Made by a program: the position numbers and the translations under genes. The notes beneath the pieces were generated by a model, which saw only the letters and a program-made list of their open reading frames with translations, was not told the origin of the DNA and made no database searches. From Apibacter raozihei (GTDB lineage Bacteria; Bacteroidota; Bacteroidia; Flavobacteriales; Weeksellaceae): a stretch of 64,000 bases of DNA. The stretch is from NCBI RefSeq assembly GCF_004014855.1, contig NZ_CP034930.1, positions 2,523,716 through 2,587,715 of the forward strand. Direction: 5' to 3'. This document shows, in pieces, positions 37,286 to 45,792 of the stretch (position 1 is the first letter of the stretch; every line of letters starts with the position of its first letter).

Positions 37286-38188
37286 TTATAATAAAGATTG
37301 CAAAGCCTCTCTGAGCTGAGGATATTTAAACTTATAACCACTTTGCAATAACTTATCGCATGACACCCTGCTACCTTCTAAAATCATCCCAGCAGATTCA
37401 CCCAATGCTAATTTTATTAAAAACCCAGGTATATTAGGCATAATTAAAGGTTTGTCCATCATATCTGCCAATAAATGAGTAAATCCTTTGTTTGTAGTTG
37501 GTTCAGGAGCAACTGCATTATATGTGCCTGAAATTTCAGTATTTATTACCGCTTCTTTAAAAATATTGCATAAATCATCAATATGAATCCAAGGCATATA
37601 TTGCTTACCAGAGCCCAAATTAGCTCCTACATAATATTTTATAGTTTTTTTTATTATTTCCATAACCCCCTTGGGACTATCTGACAATACAACACCCAAA
37701 CGAACTTTAGCTACTCTATCCGCAACATTTTCTAAAAGAAAGTTATCAGCCGCCTGTTCCCATTGTATACACACATCACTTAAAAAATCATCACCGGGCT
37801 TATCCATTTCATTATATATTTTATCAGATGTTTTCATTCCGTAGTAACCCACAGCAGACGCAGAAATGAAAGAATCAATATGCAAAGAATGTTTTTTTAA
37901 AGATTCTAATAATAATTGAGCTGACTCAATTCGGCTAGATAGTATAACTTTTTTTCGTTCCTGAGACCATCGTTTATCTGCGATACCTGCACCGGCTAAA
38001 TGTATGATATTATTAACCCCTTGCAATGCCCGGATATCTAATTTTTTATTGACAAGATCCCATTCAAATTCGTTTTCTTTTTTTTTGTTACGTGTTAAAT
38101 AACGAAGATTATAATTTTCTTTAAGTAGAGAAGATAAATGTTGAGCAACCCCTCCATTTGCTCCGGTAATAAGTATTGTTTTTTTCAT
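37286..38188 (-). CDS. TIGR01777 family SDR epimerase-like protein
   Basis: A 300-residue extended short-chain dehydrogenase. The NAD(P)-binding loop TGANGGVAQHL is at residues 8-18. The family segment HLAGAGIADKRWSQERKK and the active-site region ISASAVGYYG (Tyr with nearby Ser) are present. The C-terminal DUF1731-like part ends with LLQSGYKFKYPQLREAL. Members are usually annotated as nucleoside-diphosphate-sugar epimerases, but their substrate is unproven. It is divergent from the KBL-family gene with 169 bp between starts. Confidence 0.9.
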   Translation of the reverse strand: MKKTILITGANGGVAQHLSSLLKENYNLRYLTRNKKKENEFEWDLVNKKLDIRALQGVNNIIHLAGAGIADKRWSQERKKVILSSRIESAQLLLESLKKHSLHIDSFISASAVGYYGMKTSDKIYNEMDKPGDDFLSDVCIQWEQAADNFLLENVADRVAKVRLGVVLSDSPKGVMEIIKKTIKYYVGANLGSGKQYMPWIHIDDLCNIFKEAVINTEISGTYNAVAPEPTTNKGFTHLLADMMDKPLIMPNIPGFLIKLALGESAGMILEGSRVSCDKLLQSGYKFKYPQLREALQSLL

Positions 38189-38215
38189 GTTATCTAGTGT
38201 TAAGTCACTTAATTA

Positions 38216-38223
38216 CAAATGTA
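38216..38223 (-). promoter_or_regulatory. -7 box of the SDR gene
   Basis: The minus strand reads TACATTTG, 27 bp upstream of the ATG. Confidence 0.5.
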
Positions 38224-38320
38224 CTCATTAATTATGAATAAATTAAAGAATCCAATAACCCTGTTTTAAAGACCAGTGTTAATATAATATTAATTAATAA
38301 AATCGTTGTTAGAATATTAT

Positions 38321-38328
38321 TATATTTG
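38321..38328 (+). promoter_or_regulatory. -7 box of the KBL-family gene
   Basis: TATATTTG, 29 bp upstream of the ATG. Confidence 0.55.
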
Positions 38329-38357
38329 TTAGAGAAACCTTAGAAAAACGTTGTTAT

Positions 38358-39551
38358 ATGTATTCAGAAGATAACCAGTCTTATTCAGCTTCAGAATTAG
38401 AATTGATTAATAAAAAGAAAACATTCCAAAAAGAAAAAAATGTTTGTTCCTCTAAAAGTTTTGAAAATATCATTAATGGAAAAACAATTTTAAATTTTTG
38501 TTCTTCTAATTATCTGGGGCTAGATTATACTTATCAATCCAGTGATACTTTTGATACTTTTTATTCTGCTAAAAGGTATGGATTATCAACAACACCTTTT
38601 ATGAATGAAATAAGATCATTAACTAAACAACTTGAAATAAAAATATCTAAATTTCTTAATCAGGAAAGTACTTTATTATTCACTACATTTCAGGATGCTT
38701 ATGGGGGGATATTTGATTCTTTATTTACTGAAAAGGATATAATTTTTTATGATGAACAATGTCATTATACTTTAATTGATTGTATTAAATCAGGAAATTC
38801 AATTTTTTTTTCCTATAAAAATAATGATATAAATGATTTAAATCATCAGTTAAAAAAAGCTAAACTATCTGATTATAAAAACATTTTTATAGTAACAGAT
38901 GGAGTTTTTAGTTTAGATGGAACTATTGCTGATTTAAAGAATATATGTTATGTGGCAGAAAAATCCGGAGCTGTAATTTTGCTGAATGATTCACATGCAA
39001 CGGGAGTTTTAGGTACAACTGGAAGAGGATCTTATGAGTACTATCAAATTAAAAATCAAGCAGATTTGATTGTATCATCTTTGGGGAATATTTCAGGTAA
39101 AAATCTGGGACATTTTGTATCCGGAAAGAAAGATATTATTGACCAGATAAAACATCGTTATAAATCACAAAAAACGTTAAATAGTTTTTCCTTTCCAGTA
39201 ATAGACGCTCAAGATAAAATTATTAATATCTTAATTCAAAATCAAGATCTCACGATTAATCTATCAAATAATATCAAGTACTTTAGAAAAAAAATTACAG
39301 ATTTAGGTTTTGATACTTTGGAAAGTGAATCATCTATTATTCCAGTAATGTTATATGACGCAAAGCTAGCTCAGGATTTTGCTGATAATCTTTTTAACAG
39401 GGGAGTATGGAGTACAAGTTTTTTTTACCCGGTAGTACCTACAGGAAAAGCCAGGGTAAGACTTAAAATTTCATCTGCACATTCTCTTGATAATCTGGAC
39501 AAGGCTATTAATGCTATTAAAGAAACCGGAAATGAATTAGGAATTATTTAA
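38358..39551 (+). CDS. KBL/AONS-family PLP protein lacking the Schiff-base lysine
   Basis: A 397-residue member of the alpha-oxoamine synthase branch (2-amino-3-ketobutyrate CoA ligase, 8-amino-7-oxononanoate synthase, serine palmitoyltransferase). Typical landmarks are kept: FCSSNYLGL, His136 in QCHYTLID, TDGVFSLDG, NDSHATGVLG (Asp211, His213) and the C-terminal FYPVVPTGKARVRLKIS. The lysine loop, normally T(L/F)GKALGG, here reads SSLGNISGKNLG; a gapless alignment puts Asn244 (codon AAT at 39087) at the catalytic lysine, with Lys248 four residues later. The glycine-rich GTGGSR stretch is also altered (YGLSTTPFMNEIR). It may be a non-catalytic homologue, a partner subunit, or use another lysine. 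The frame is intact, so it is not simply a decayed gene. Confidence 0.85.
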   Translation: MYSEDNQSYSASELELINKKKTFQKEKNVCSSKSFENIINGKTILNFCSSNYLGLDYTYQSSDTFDTFYSAKRYGLSTTPFMNEIRSLTKQLEIKISKFLNQESTLLFTTFQDAYGGIFDSLFTEKDIIFYDEQCHYTLIDCIKSGNSIFFSYKNNDINDLNHQLKKAKLSDYKNIFIVTDGVFSLDGTIADLKNICYVAEKSGAVILLNDSHATGVLGTTGRGSYEYYQIKNQADLIVSSLGNISGKNLGHFVSGKKDIIDQIKHRYKSQKTLNSFSFPVIDAQDKIINILIQNQDLTINLSNNIKYFRKKITDLGFDTLESESSIIPVMLYDAKLAQDFADNLFNRGVWSTSFFYPVVPTGKARVRLKISSAHSLDNLDKAINAIKETGNELGII

Positions 39552-39565
39552 AAGTTAACAAAAAA

Positions 39566-40507
39566 TTATTTATTTTTTTTATGTTCCTGGTTCGGTGTAA
39601 TACCAAATTCTTCACTTGCATAAGAAATTTTATGATCGTTAACATCATTACAATATACTTCTAAGCAATCAGGATCTTGATTCCAATACTCTTTAACAGT
39701 ATAACCTTTCATAGCTCCTAAATGTTTTCCATTTTCAATATATGTGTTATCTGGATTAACTATAATTTTTATTTTTGAAGCCAAATTCATCATTTCCATG
39801 TCACCACGGCTATTACCTGCAACTAATAACGGCTGAGTTTTAATATAGGTATTAATGGCTTCTGCTTTACCGTTGTCTTGAGGGTATGGTATCATTAGTT
39901 GATTGGAAACAATATTATCAGCAGTTATAACAGATTTCATTCCAATTATCCTTTCTTTTGGAATTCCTAATTCCTGATTAATAAATCCTTGATATAAAAC
40001 TTCAGTTGAAGCAGTAATTATCCAGATTTCAAATCCATATTCTTTTAAATTTTCTAAAAGTTGTTTCATTTCAGGATAAAATTTTCCATGAAATTTTTCA
40101 TGATATGTATGTAGTCCTATCTGCTCTATTTCTTTAGGTGATAAACCTGCCAGAAAATTCAGACTGTTTTGTAAATAATCGTATTCTTCTTTAGGATGCA
40201 ATAGCTCGTAAACATAATTCATTTTTACTTTGGAAAGTTCATCTTCCTTTTTATAAAAATTGGCTTTAGCATAGCTGTAAATAGCTTCTTCGGAAAGATA
40301 AAAAGGAGCTTGACCCAAAAGGGTTCCATCACAATCAAAAACAGCAACTTTTCGATCAGTTTTTGTAATTGTAGAATTCAGGAAAATTTCTAAACGTTCG
40401 TTAACAGCTTTAGAAAAACCATTGATTTTTCTAAACGCTTGAGATGACGAATTGCAAGGTATTAATAATAATAAGTATAAAAAAAGCGTTATATTTAATT
40501 TATTCAT
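39566..40507 (-). CDS. Secreted HAD-superfamily phosphatase
   Basis: A 313-residue protein with a signal peptide (about 23 residues, ending NSSSQA). The HAD motif I is VFDCDGTLL with nucleophile and acid Asp, motif II is WIITAST, a motif III Lys lies in DNGKAEAI, and motif IV is AGNSRGDMEMM. The helical cap between motifs I and II fits the phosphoserine-phosphatase-like group that includes periplasmic phosphorylcholine phosphatases. Substrate not determined. Convergent with the KBL-family gene (14 bp between stops). Confidence 0.85.
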   Translation of the reverse strand: MNKLNITLFLYLLLLIPCNSSSQAFRKINGFSKAVNERLEIFLNSTITKTDRKVAVFDCDGTLLGQAPFYLSEEAIYSYAKANFYKKEDELSKVKMNYVYELLHPKEEYDYLQNSLNFLAGLSPKEIEQIGLHTYHEKFHGKFYPEMKQLLENLKEYGFEIWIITASTEVLYQGFINQELGIPKERIIGMKSVITADNIVSNQLMIPYPQDNGKAEAINTYIKTQPLLVAGNSRGDMEMMNLASKIKIIVNPDNTYIENGKHLGAMKGYTVKEYWNQDPDCLEVYCNDVNDHKISYASEEFGITPNQEHKKNK

Positions 40508-40571
40508 AACTAAATTTACATTAAGTTTGACTGTAAAGTTACAACCTAAGCAACAAAACTAACATATTACT

Positions 40572-41825
40572 ATGAAAATTTTAAAAACATTTACTATGAA
40601 AAAATTAACTCAATTTTCCATTTTTTCATTATTGCTATCAATACTATACAATTGCAGTGCATATAAATCTGCAAGCAATAAAATGGTTAAAGGTAATTAT
40701 GCAGAAGCCTTTGAAACCTCTATAAAACTTTTTTCTAAAAATTCAAGTCAGAGAAAAAAAGTCAAACAATTAGAGTTATTACAAAATTCATATATGTTAG
40801 CAAATAGACAAGATGAATTCCGTTTACAAAATATGAGAACAAAATCAGATCCAAATTATAAAGATATATATTATTTGGTCAAGACTTTATATGATAGAGA
40901 AAACCTTATTAAACCTTATTTACCTTTATATAAAAACAATAAAGAATTAAAATTTTCAGTAAAAAACTATTCATTAGAACTTGAACAAGCAAAAGAAGAT
41001 TTTTTAAACGACTACTATACGTCTGCGCTTAAATATTTGACAACTAAGAAAAAAAGTAATGCCAGATCAGCATATAATCTACTAAAAGAAGTACAGGAAG
41101 TAGATTATAATTACAGAGATGTAAATATTAAATTAGAAGAGGCTTACAAAAATGGCATTGAAAGGATGTATGTAACTGCGGTAAATCAAACAGGTCATCC
41201 ACTGCCTGAAAACTTTAAAGATAATCTTTTATATAACTTAAATAATGAAGTAAATAGTTTCTGGATGCGTATTTCTACCAGTAAACCTTATAATATGGAT
41301 CATGAGATAAGGGTAGTTTTGAATCGTTTATATATTGGAAAAGATGATTTTACAAAAAAATCAAAAAACTTTGATAAAGATATTGTTGATGGCTGGGAAT
41401 ATGAAAAAGATGGAAGGGGTAATGTTATAAAAGATTCTTTAGGGAATACTAAAAAAGTAGATAAGCATGTTATAGTAAGAGCTACAGTTACTGAATTTAA
41501 AAGGACAAAAGATGCTAAATTAGATGCAACTATTGAAGTTTATGATCCAAATGGAAATATTGAAATTTATGATTTATATGGATATGTTAGACGTGAATCA
41601 TCTATAACTTCTAAATTTATTTTTGAATCTGTATTTGCTGAATTTGAAGGTGATGAGAGAGCTCTTAATCGTAGGGAATTAGATCTGATAAAAAAAACAC
41701 CAGTAGCTTTTCCAACAGATTATGATATGATAAATGAATGTATAAGAGAATCAAGAAAAGAATTAATCTATTTTTTAAGTTCCTATTATAAAATTAAAAA
41801 AAAGAAACCTTTTTTATTTCCTTAA
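40572..41825 (+). CDS. Putative lipoprotein of unknown function
   Basis: A 417-residue protein. The leader could start here or at the ATG at 40596 (MKKLTQFSIFSLLLS), which gives a more usual signal length. It ends in YNCSAYKSA, a degenerate lipobox, so lipid anchoring is likely but not certain. The N-terminal half is helical and TPR-like (KGNYAEAFETSIKLF, then repeated Lys/Leu/Tyr helices). The C-terminal half has strands around KHVIVRATVTEFKRT and ATIEVYDPNGNIEIYD. I do not recognise a named family. It is divergent from the HAD gene. Confidence 0.75.
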   Translation: MKILKTFTMKKLTQFSIFSLLLSILYNCSAYKSASNKMVKGNYAEAFETSIKLFSKNSSQRKKVKQLELLQNSYMLANRQDEFRLQNMRTKSDPNYKDIYYLVKTLYDRENLIKPYLPLYKNNKELKFSVKNYSLELEQAKEDFLNDYYTSALKYLTTKKKSNARSAYNLLKEVQEVDYNYRDVNIKLEEAYKNGIERMYVTAVNQTGHPLPENFKDNLLYNLNNEVNSFWMRISTSKPYNMDHEIRVVLNRLYIGKDDFTKKSKNFDKDIVDGWEYEKDGRGNVIKDSLGNTKKVDKHVIVRATVTEFKRTKDAKLDATIEVYDPNGNIEIYDLYGYVRRESSITSKFIFESVFAEFEGDERALNRRELDLIKKTPVAFPTDYDMINECIRESRKELIYFLSSYYKIKKKKPFLFP

Positions 41826-41936
41826 TAACTGAAATTAAAATGGTTATAAAAAAAATAAAAATTAAATAGTCTGTTGAAAGATATTGATAATAACAGTATC
41901 TGAAAATTAAATATTACAACAAGACAACTCAATTAT

Positions 41937-41944
41937 TAATTTTG
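41937..41944 (+). promoter_or_regulatory. -7 box of trxB
   Basis: TAATTTTG, 31 bp upstream of the ATG. Confidence 0.55.
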
Positions 41945-41975
41945 TAATTTAGCAGTATTCATTAATACATAAATA

Positions 41976-42929
41976 ATGTCAGAAAATATAAATATTTTAC
42001 AAACTGTTATTATCGGTTCTGGTCCTGCGGGATTTACTGCTGCAATTTATGCCGCACGTGCAGAAATGAACCCTGTTTTAATTTCAGGAATGGAACTGGG
42101 TGGGCAGTTAACTACTACTACTGAAGTTGAAAACTTTCCGGGTTATCCTGAAGGAATAACCGGTCCCGAAATGATGATACAATTACAAAATCAGGCGGAA
42201 AAATTTGGTACAAAAGTTATCGTAGACAAAGTCACAGAAGTTGTTTTTGGTAGTAATTCAAAAGAATTTCACACAATAAAAACTTCTTCCGGTAATGAAT
42301 ACCAGACACATACGATTATTATTTCTACCGGTGCAAGTGCAAAGTATTTGGGAAAAGAATTTGAAGATACATATCGTGGAGGAGGAGTATCAGCATGCGC
42401 TACTTGCGATGGCTTTTTTTACAGAGGTAGAAACGTTGTTGTTGTAGGTGGAGGAGATACGGCTGCTGAAGAGGCTACCTATCTGGCTAAGATATGCAAA
42501 ACTGTTTATATGGTTGTTCGTAAAGATTATCTCAAAGCCTCTAAAATAATGCAAGAAAGAGTAGAAGCTACCTCCAACATAGTATTGATGTATAATCACG
42601 AAGTAACTAATCTTAAAGGCGAAAATAATTTGGTTTCTCAGGCTGTAGTCATTGATAATCTAACCCAAGAAGAAAAAATTCTTGACGTTGACGGTCTGTT
42701 TATCGCTATTGGACACTCACCTAATACAGATATATTTAAAGGAAAATTAGATATGGATGAAACCGGATATCTTACAGTAAAACCTTTTACTACAGAAACA
42801 AATATAGCTGGAGTTTTTGCTGCCGGAGATGTTGCAGACAAACGTTACAGGCAAGCAATTACTGCTGCGGGTTCAGGTTGTATGGCAGCTTTGGATGCAG
42901 AAAAATATTTAACATCCATAGGACATTAA
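41976..42929 (+). CDS. trxB: Thioredoxin reductase
   Basis: A 317-residue FAD/NADPH flavoenzyme that keeps thioredoxin reduced. The FAD loop GSGPAGF is at residues 14-20, redox pair Cys141/Cys144 in CATCDG, NADPH loop GGGDTAAEEA, and the C-terminal FAD-binding segment GVFAAGDVADKRYRQ. Complete and normal. recR follows 29 bp later, so trxB, recR and the glycosyltransferase gene probably share one transcript. Confidence 0.96.
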   Translation: MSENINILQTVIIGSGPAGFTAAIYAARAEMNPVLISGMELGGQLTTTTEVENFPGYPEGITGPEMMIQLQNQAEKFGTKVIVDKVTEVVFGSNSKEFHTIKTSSGNEYQTHTIIISTGASAKYLGKEFEDTYRGGGVSACATCDGFFYRGRNVVVVGGGDTAAEEATYLAKICKTVYMVVRKDYLKASKIMQERVEATSNIVLMYNHEVTNLKGENNLVSQAVVIDNLTQEEKILDVDGLFIAIGHSPNTDIFKGKLDMDETGYLTVKPFTTETNIAGVFAAGDVADKRYRQAITAAGSGCMAALDAEKYLTSIGH

Positions 42930-42958
42930 AAAGTTGTTGGTGAAAAATAATTCAGGAA

Positions 42959-43573
42959 ATGAATTTTTCCAGTAAAATTTTAGAAAAAGCTGTGGAAGAA
43001 ATTTCACAGCTTCCGGGTATAGGAAAACGAACGGCTTTACGTTTAGCTTTACACCTTCTAGATGTACCAGAAATTCAGACTGATAATCTTATACAGGCAT
43101 TGGGGCATTTAGTACATGATATAAAACATTGCAAAGAATGTAATAATTTATCTGATACTGAAATCTGTTCTATTTGTGCAAATCCATACCGTGATGGAAA
43201 TATTATTTGCGTAGTAGAAGATGTTAGAGATGTTATGGCTATTGAAAGTACCCAACAATTTAGTGGTAAATATCATGTTTTGGGAGGAAGAATATCTCCC
43301 ATGGAAGGTATTAGTGCATCGGATTTATGTATTACACCATTAGTTACTCGTGTAAAAGAAGAAAATACTCAGGAAATTATATTTGCATTAAGCGCAACTA
43401 TTGAAGGGGATACTACGATGTTTTATTTATATAAAATGCTTGGAGAAACGAGCGCAAAATTCACGACAATAGCTAGGGGAATCGGGGTTGGCGATGAACT
43501 TGAATATACAGATGAATTAACATTAATACGGTCCATACAAAACAGGATTCCTTATCAGCAGGGGCTAAAATAA
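42959..43573 (+). CDS. recR: Recombination mediator RecR
   Basis: A 204-residue DNA-binding protein of the RecFOR pathway, which loads RecA on gapped DNA. The N-terminal helix-hairpin-helix [13 protein letters not shown], the Cys4 zinc finger (Cys58, Cys61, Cys70, Cys73), the Toprim core [12 protein letters not shown] and the C-terminal [18 protein letters not shown] are all present. The next gene's ATG starts on the base after the stop codon. Confidence 0.96.
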   Translation: MNFSSKILEKAVEEISQLPGIGKRTALRLALHLLDVPEIQTDNLIQALGHLVHDIKHCKECNNLSDTEICSICANPYRDGNIICVVEDVRDVMAIESTQQFSGKYHVLGGRISPMEGISASDLCITPLVTRVKEENTQEIIFALSATIEGDTTMFYLYKMLGETSAKFTTIARGIGVGDELEYTDELTLIRSIQNRIPYQQGLK

Positions 43574-44431
43574 ATGATACAACTTTCTGTTATTATAGTT
43601 AATTATAACTCGAAATTTTATTTAAAAAGTTGTTTGGAAAGTGTTAATGATGCTTCTAGAAATTTAAATGTTGAAATTATAGTAATAGATAATGATTCGT
43701 CTGACGGGAGTTATGAATTTATAATTTTAGATTTTCCTCAAATTACATGGATTCAAAATTCTGAAAATTTAGGTTTTTCAAAAGCTAACAACATAGCTTT
43801 TAAAAAGTCTTCAGGAAAATATATACTTTTTATTAATCCCGATGTCATAGTATCACAAACAGCACTTGAAGAACTATATGTTTTTTCACAAAACCAACAG
43901 AATTTGGGAGCTATAGGTGTTCGTATGACTGATGAACATGGAAATTATCGCTTAGAATCTAAGAGAAACATACCTAACCCTAGTAATACATTCAGTAAGC
44001 TTTTTTCGTACTTGAAATTTTTTTCCAAAAATATACAGTCTAAAGGATATTACAATGTTAGTATAAGTGAATATGAAATCGGGAAAATTGAAATTCTTAC
44101 AGGAGCTTTTTTTTGGGTTTCCGGAAAAGTTTATGAAGAAGCGGGAGGATTTGATGAATCCTATTTTATGTATGGAGAAGATATTGATCTTAGCTATACA
44201 ATTTTAAGATTAGGATATCAAAATTACTACTATGGGAAATCTACAGTTGTACATTACAAAGGAAAATCAACAGTCAAAAATAAACAATATTATCAAAGAT
44301 TTTTTGGAGCCATGAAAATATTTATCAAAAAATATTATTCAAGACCTTATTATCTTTATATACTACTTCTTACGGGTTTAAATGTCAGATATTATCTTGC
44401 ACTAACTCTTGATAAATTAAAAAAGAAATAA
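43574..44431 (+). CDS. Family 2 glycosyltransferase
   Basis: A 285-residue GT-A fold transferase, starting directly after the recR stop, so translation is probably coupled. The N-terminal LSVIIVNYNS, the nucleotide-binding VIDNDSSDGS, the NPDV in place of a DxD metal motif, and FMYGEDIDLSYTILRLGY near residue 200 are those of rhamnosyltransferase-like GT2 enzymes. It ends with one hydrophobic stretch (PYYLYILLLTGL). Likely adds a sugar to a surface polysaccharide; donor and acceptor unknown. Confidence 0.9.
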   Translation: MIQLSVIIVNYNSKFYLKSCLESVNDASRNLNVEIIVIDNDSSDGSYEFIILDFPQITWIQNSENLGFSKANNIAFKKSSGKYILFINPDVIVSQTALEELYVFSQNQQNLGAIGVRMTDEHGNYRLESKRNIPNPSNTFSKLFSYLKFFSKNIQSKGYYNVSISEYEIGKIEILTGAFFWVSGKVYEEAGGFDESYFMYGEDIDLSYTILRLGYQNYYYGKSTVVHYKGKSTVKNKQYYQRFFGAMKIFIKKYYSRPYYLYILLLTGLNVRYYLALTLDKLKKK

Positions 44432-44433
44432 AT

Positions 44434-45618
44434 TTAATTTTTTTCTTTAAATATTTTTAATTTGGATGATAATACAAAAATACAAATTCCAAATATTCCT
44501 ATTAAAGCATAAGAGTATCTTAAATTACTTGCATGAGAAATATAACCAATGATAGGAGGGCCTAATAAAAAACCGATAAATCCTATACTGGAAACAATAG
44601 TAAGTGCCATGCCTGTAGGAATTTTAGTTTTTTGTCCGGCCAGACTGTATATTACAGGGATGATACTTGAAACCCCTAATCCTATAATCATAAAAGCAAT
44701 AGTAGTGACGATAATGTGAGGAAATATTACAGCTAAAAATAACCCGAAGGAAATTAAGATTCCGGAAATTTGTACAATTCTTAACCTTCCCCATTTACGG
44801 GTGGCAGCATCAGCGAAAAATCTACCAGAAGCCATCATAACCATGAAAGCAGCAAAACCTAAAGGAGCTATATTTTCAGGTGCTTTAACTATTTTTTCAA
44901 AGTAAATACTACTCCAATCAAACATGGCTCCTTCTGAAGCCATTCCACAGAAAGCTGTTATACCCAGGAAAAATAAAAAATTTTCCGGTTTATTTTTCTT
45001 TTTTTCAACCGGAGAATCTACAGAAATTTTAACCTCTCGGGGTTTCATGTCAGGCTGTAAATATTTATAATTTATAACCATAAATATAACTACGATAAAA
45101 AGAATCAGTATAAAATGCTGATAAGGTTCAAGCCCCAGATTAACAAGTAATAAACCAAATAAAGATCCTACAAAACCGGCTACGCTCCAACCTCCGTGAA
45201 AAGAAGACATAATGGATTTATTATAAATATTTTCAACTATAATTCCTTGCGTATTTACTGATATATTGCAAAAATTACCAAAAAAACCAAATAAAATAAG
45301 GCTGGTTACTAGTAATAAAGGGCTAGGAGACAATCCGATAGCTATTAGACATAAACTATAACAAGGCAGGGCAATTAATAAGACCTTTCTACTTCCTAAT
45401 TTAGAAATAAGAAATCCCGAAAGAGCCATACCTAAAATTTGCCCGATAGGAAGCATTAAAAGAATATTTCCCCATGAAGCATCATCCATGTTCATGTAAT
45501 TTTTAATATCTGGTATCCTGCTTGCCCAGCTGGCAAAACATATTCCTTGTGCAAAATAAAAAGCAAAAACTCCGGAACGAATCCGTTTTTTTTCAGAAAG
45601 AGAAAATTCTTTGTACAT
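44434..45618 (-). CDS. MFS transporter
   Basis: A 394-residue membrane protein with about twelve hydrophobic helices. An early motif FASWASRIPDIKNY and LGSRKVLL between helices 2 and 3 fit the YbjJ-like/sugar-type branch of the major facilitator family. Substrate unknown. I chose the ATG at 45618. The frame continues to a TTG at 45657, but that lies inside a perfect -7 box. It is convergent with the glycosyltransferase gene (2 bp apart) and divergent from the amino-acid permease. Confidence 0.88.
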   Translation of the reverse strand: MYKEFSLSEKKRIRSGVFAFYFAQGICFASWASRIPDIKNYMNMDDASWGNILLMLPIGQILGMALSGFLISKLGSRKVLLIALPCYSLCLIAIGLSPSPLLLVTSLILFGFFGNFCNISVNTQGIIVENIYNKSIMSSFHGGWSVAGFVGSLFGLLLVNLGLEPYQHFILILFIVVIFMVINYKYLQPDMKPREVKISVDSPVEKKKNKPENFLFFLGITAFCGMASEGAMFDWSSIYFEKIVKAPENIAPLGFAAFMVMMASGRFFADAATRKWGRLRIVQISGILISFGLFLAVIFPHIIVTTIAFMIIGLGVSSIIPVIYSLAGQKTKIPTGMALTIVSSIGFIGFLLGPPIIGYISHASNLRYSYALIGIFGICIFVLSSKLKIFKEKN

Positions 45619-45654
45619 GAGTAATATATCAGGTAAATTGTTTAAAACAAGTTG

Positions 45655-45662
45655 CAAATTTA
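45655..45662 (-). promoter_or_regulatory. -7 box of the MFS gene
   Basis: The minus strand reads TAAATTTG, 36 bp upstream of the chosen ATG and overlapping the alternative TTG start. Confidence 0.6.
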
Positions 45663-45754
45663 AACAGAAATGTTTTGATTCTAAAGATTTAAATAAAAAT
45701 ATATTAAACAGGATAATATGAACGGTTTTCTTTTTTATTTAAGCTCATTTCAGT

Positions 45755-45762
45755 TATATTTG
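45755..45762 (+). promoter_or_regulatory. -7 box of the amino-acid permease gene, inside its longest frame
   Basis: TATATTTG followed by CG, identical to the hpt promoter core. It lies downstream of the ATG at 45718, so a transcript from here cannot use that start. Confidence 0.6.
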
Positions 45763-45792
45763 CGAAGCTGTCAATTTAAAATAACAAAGATC

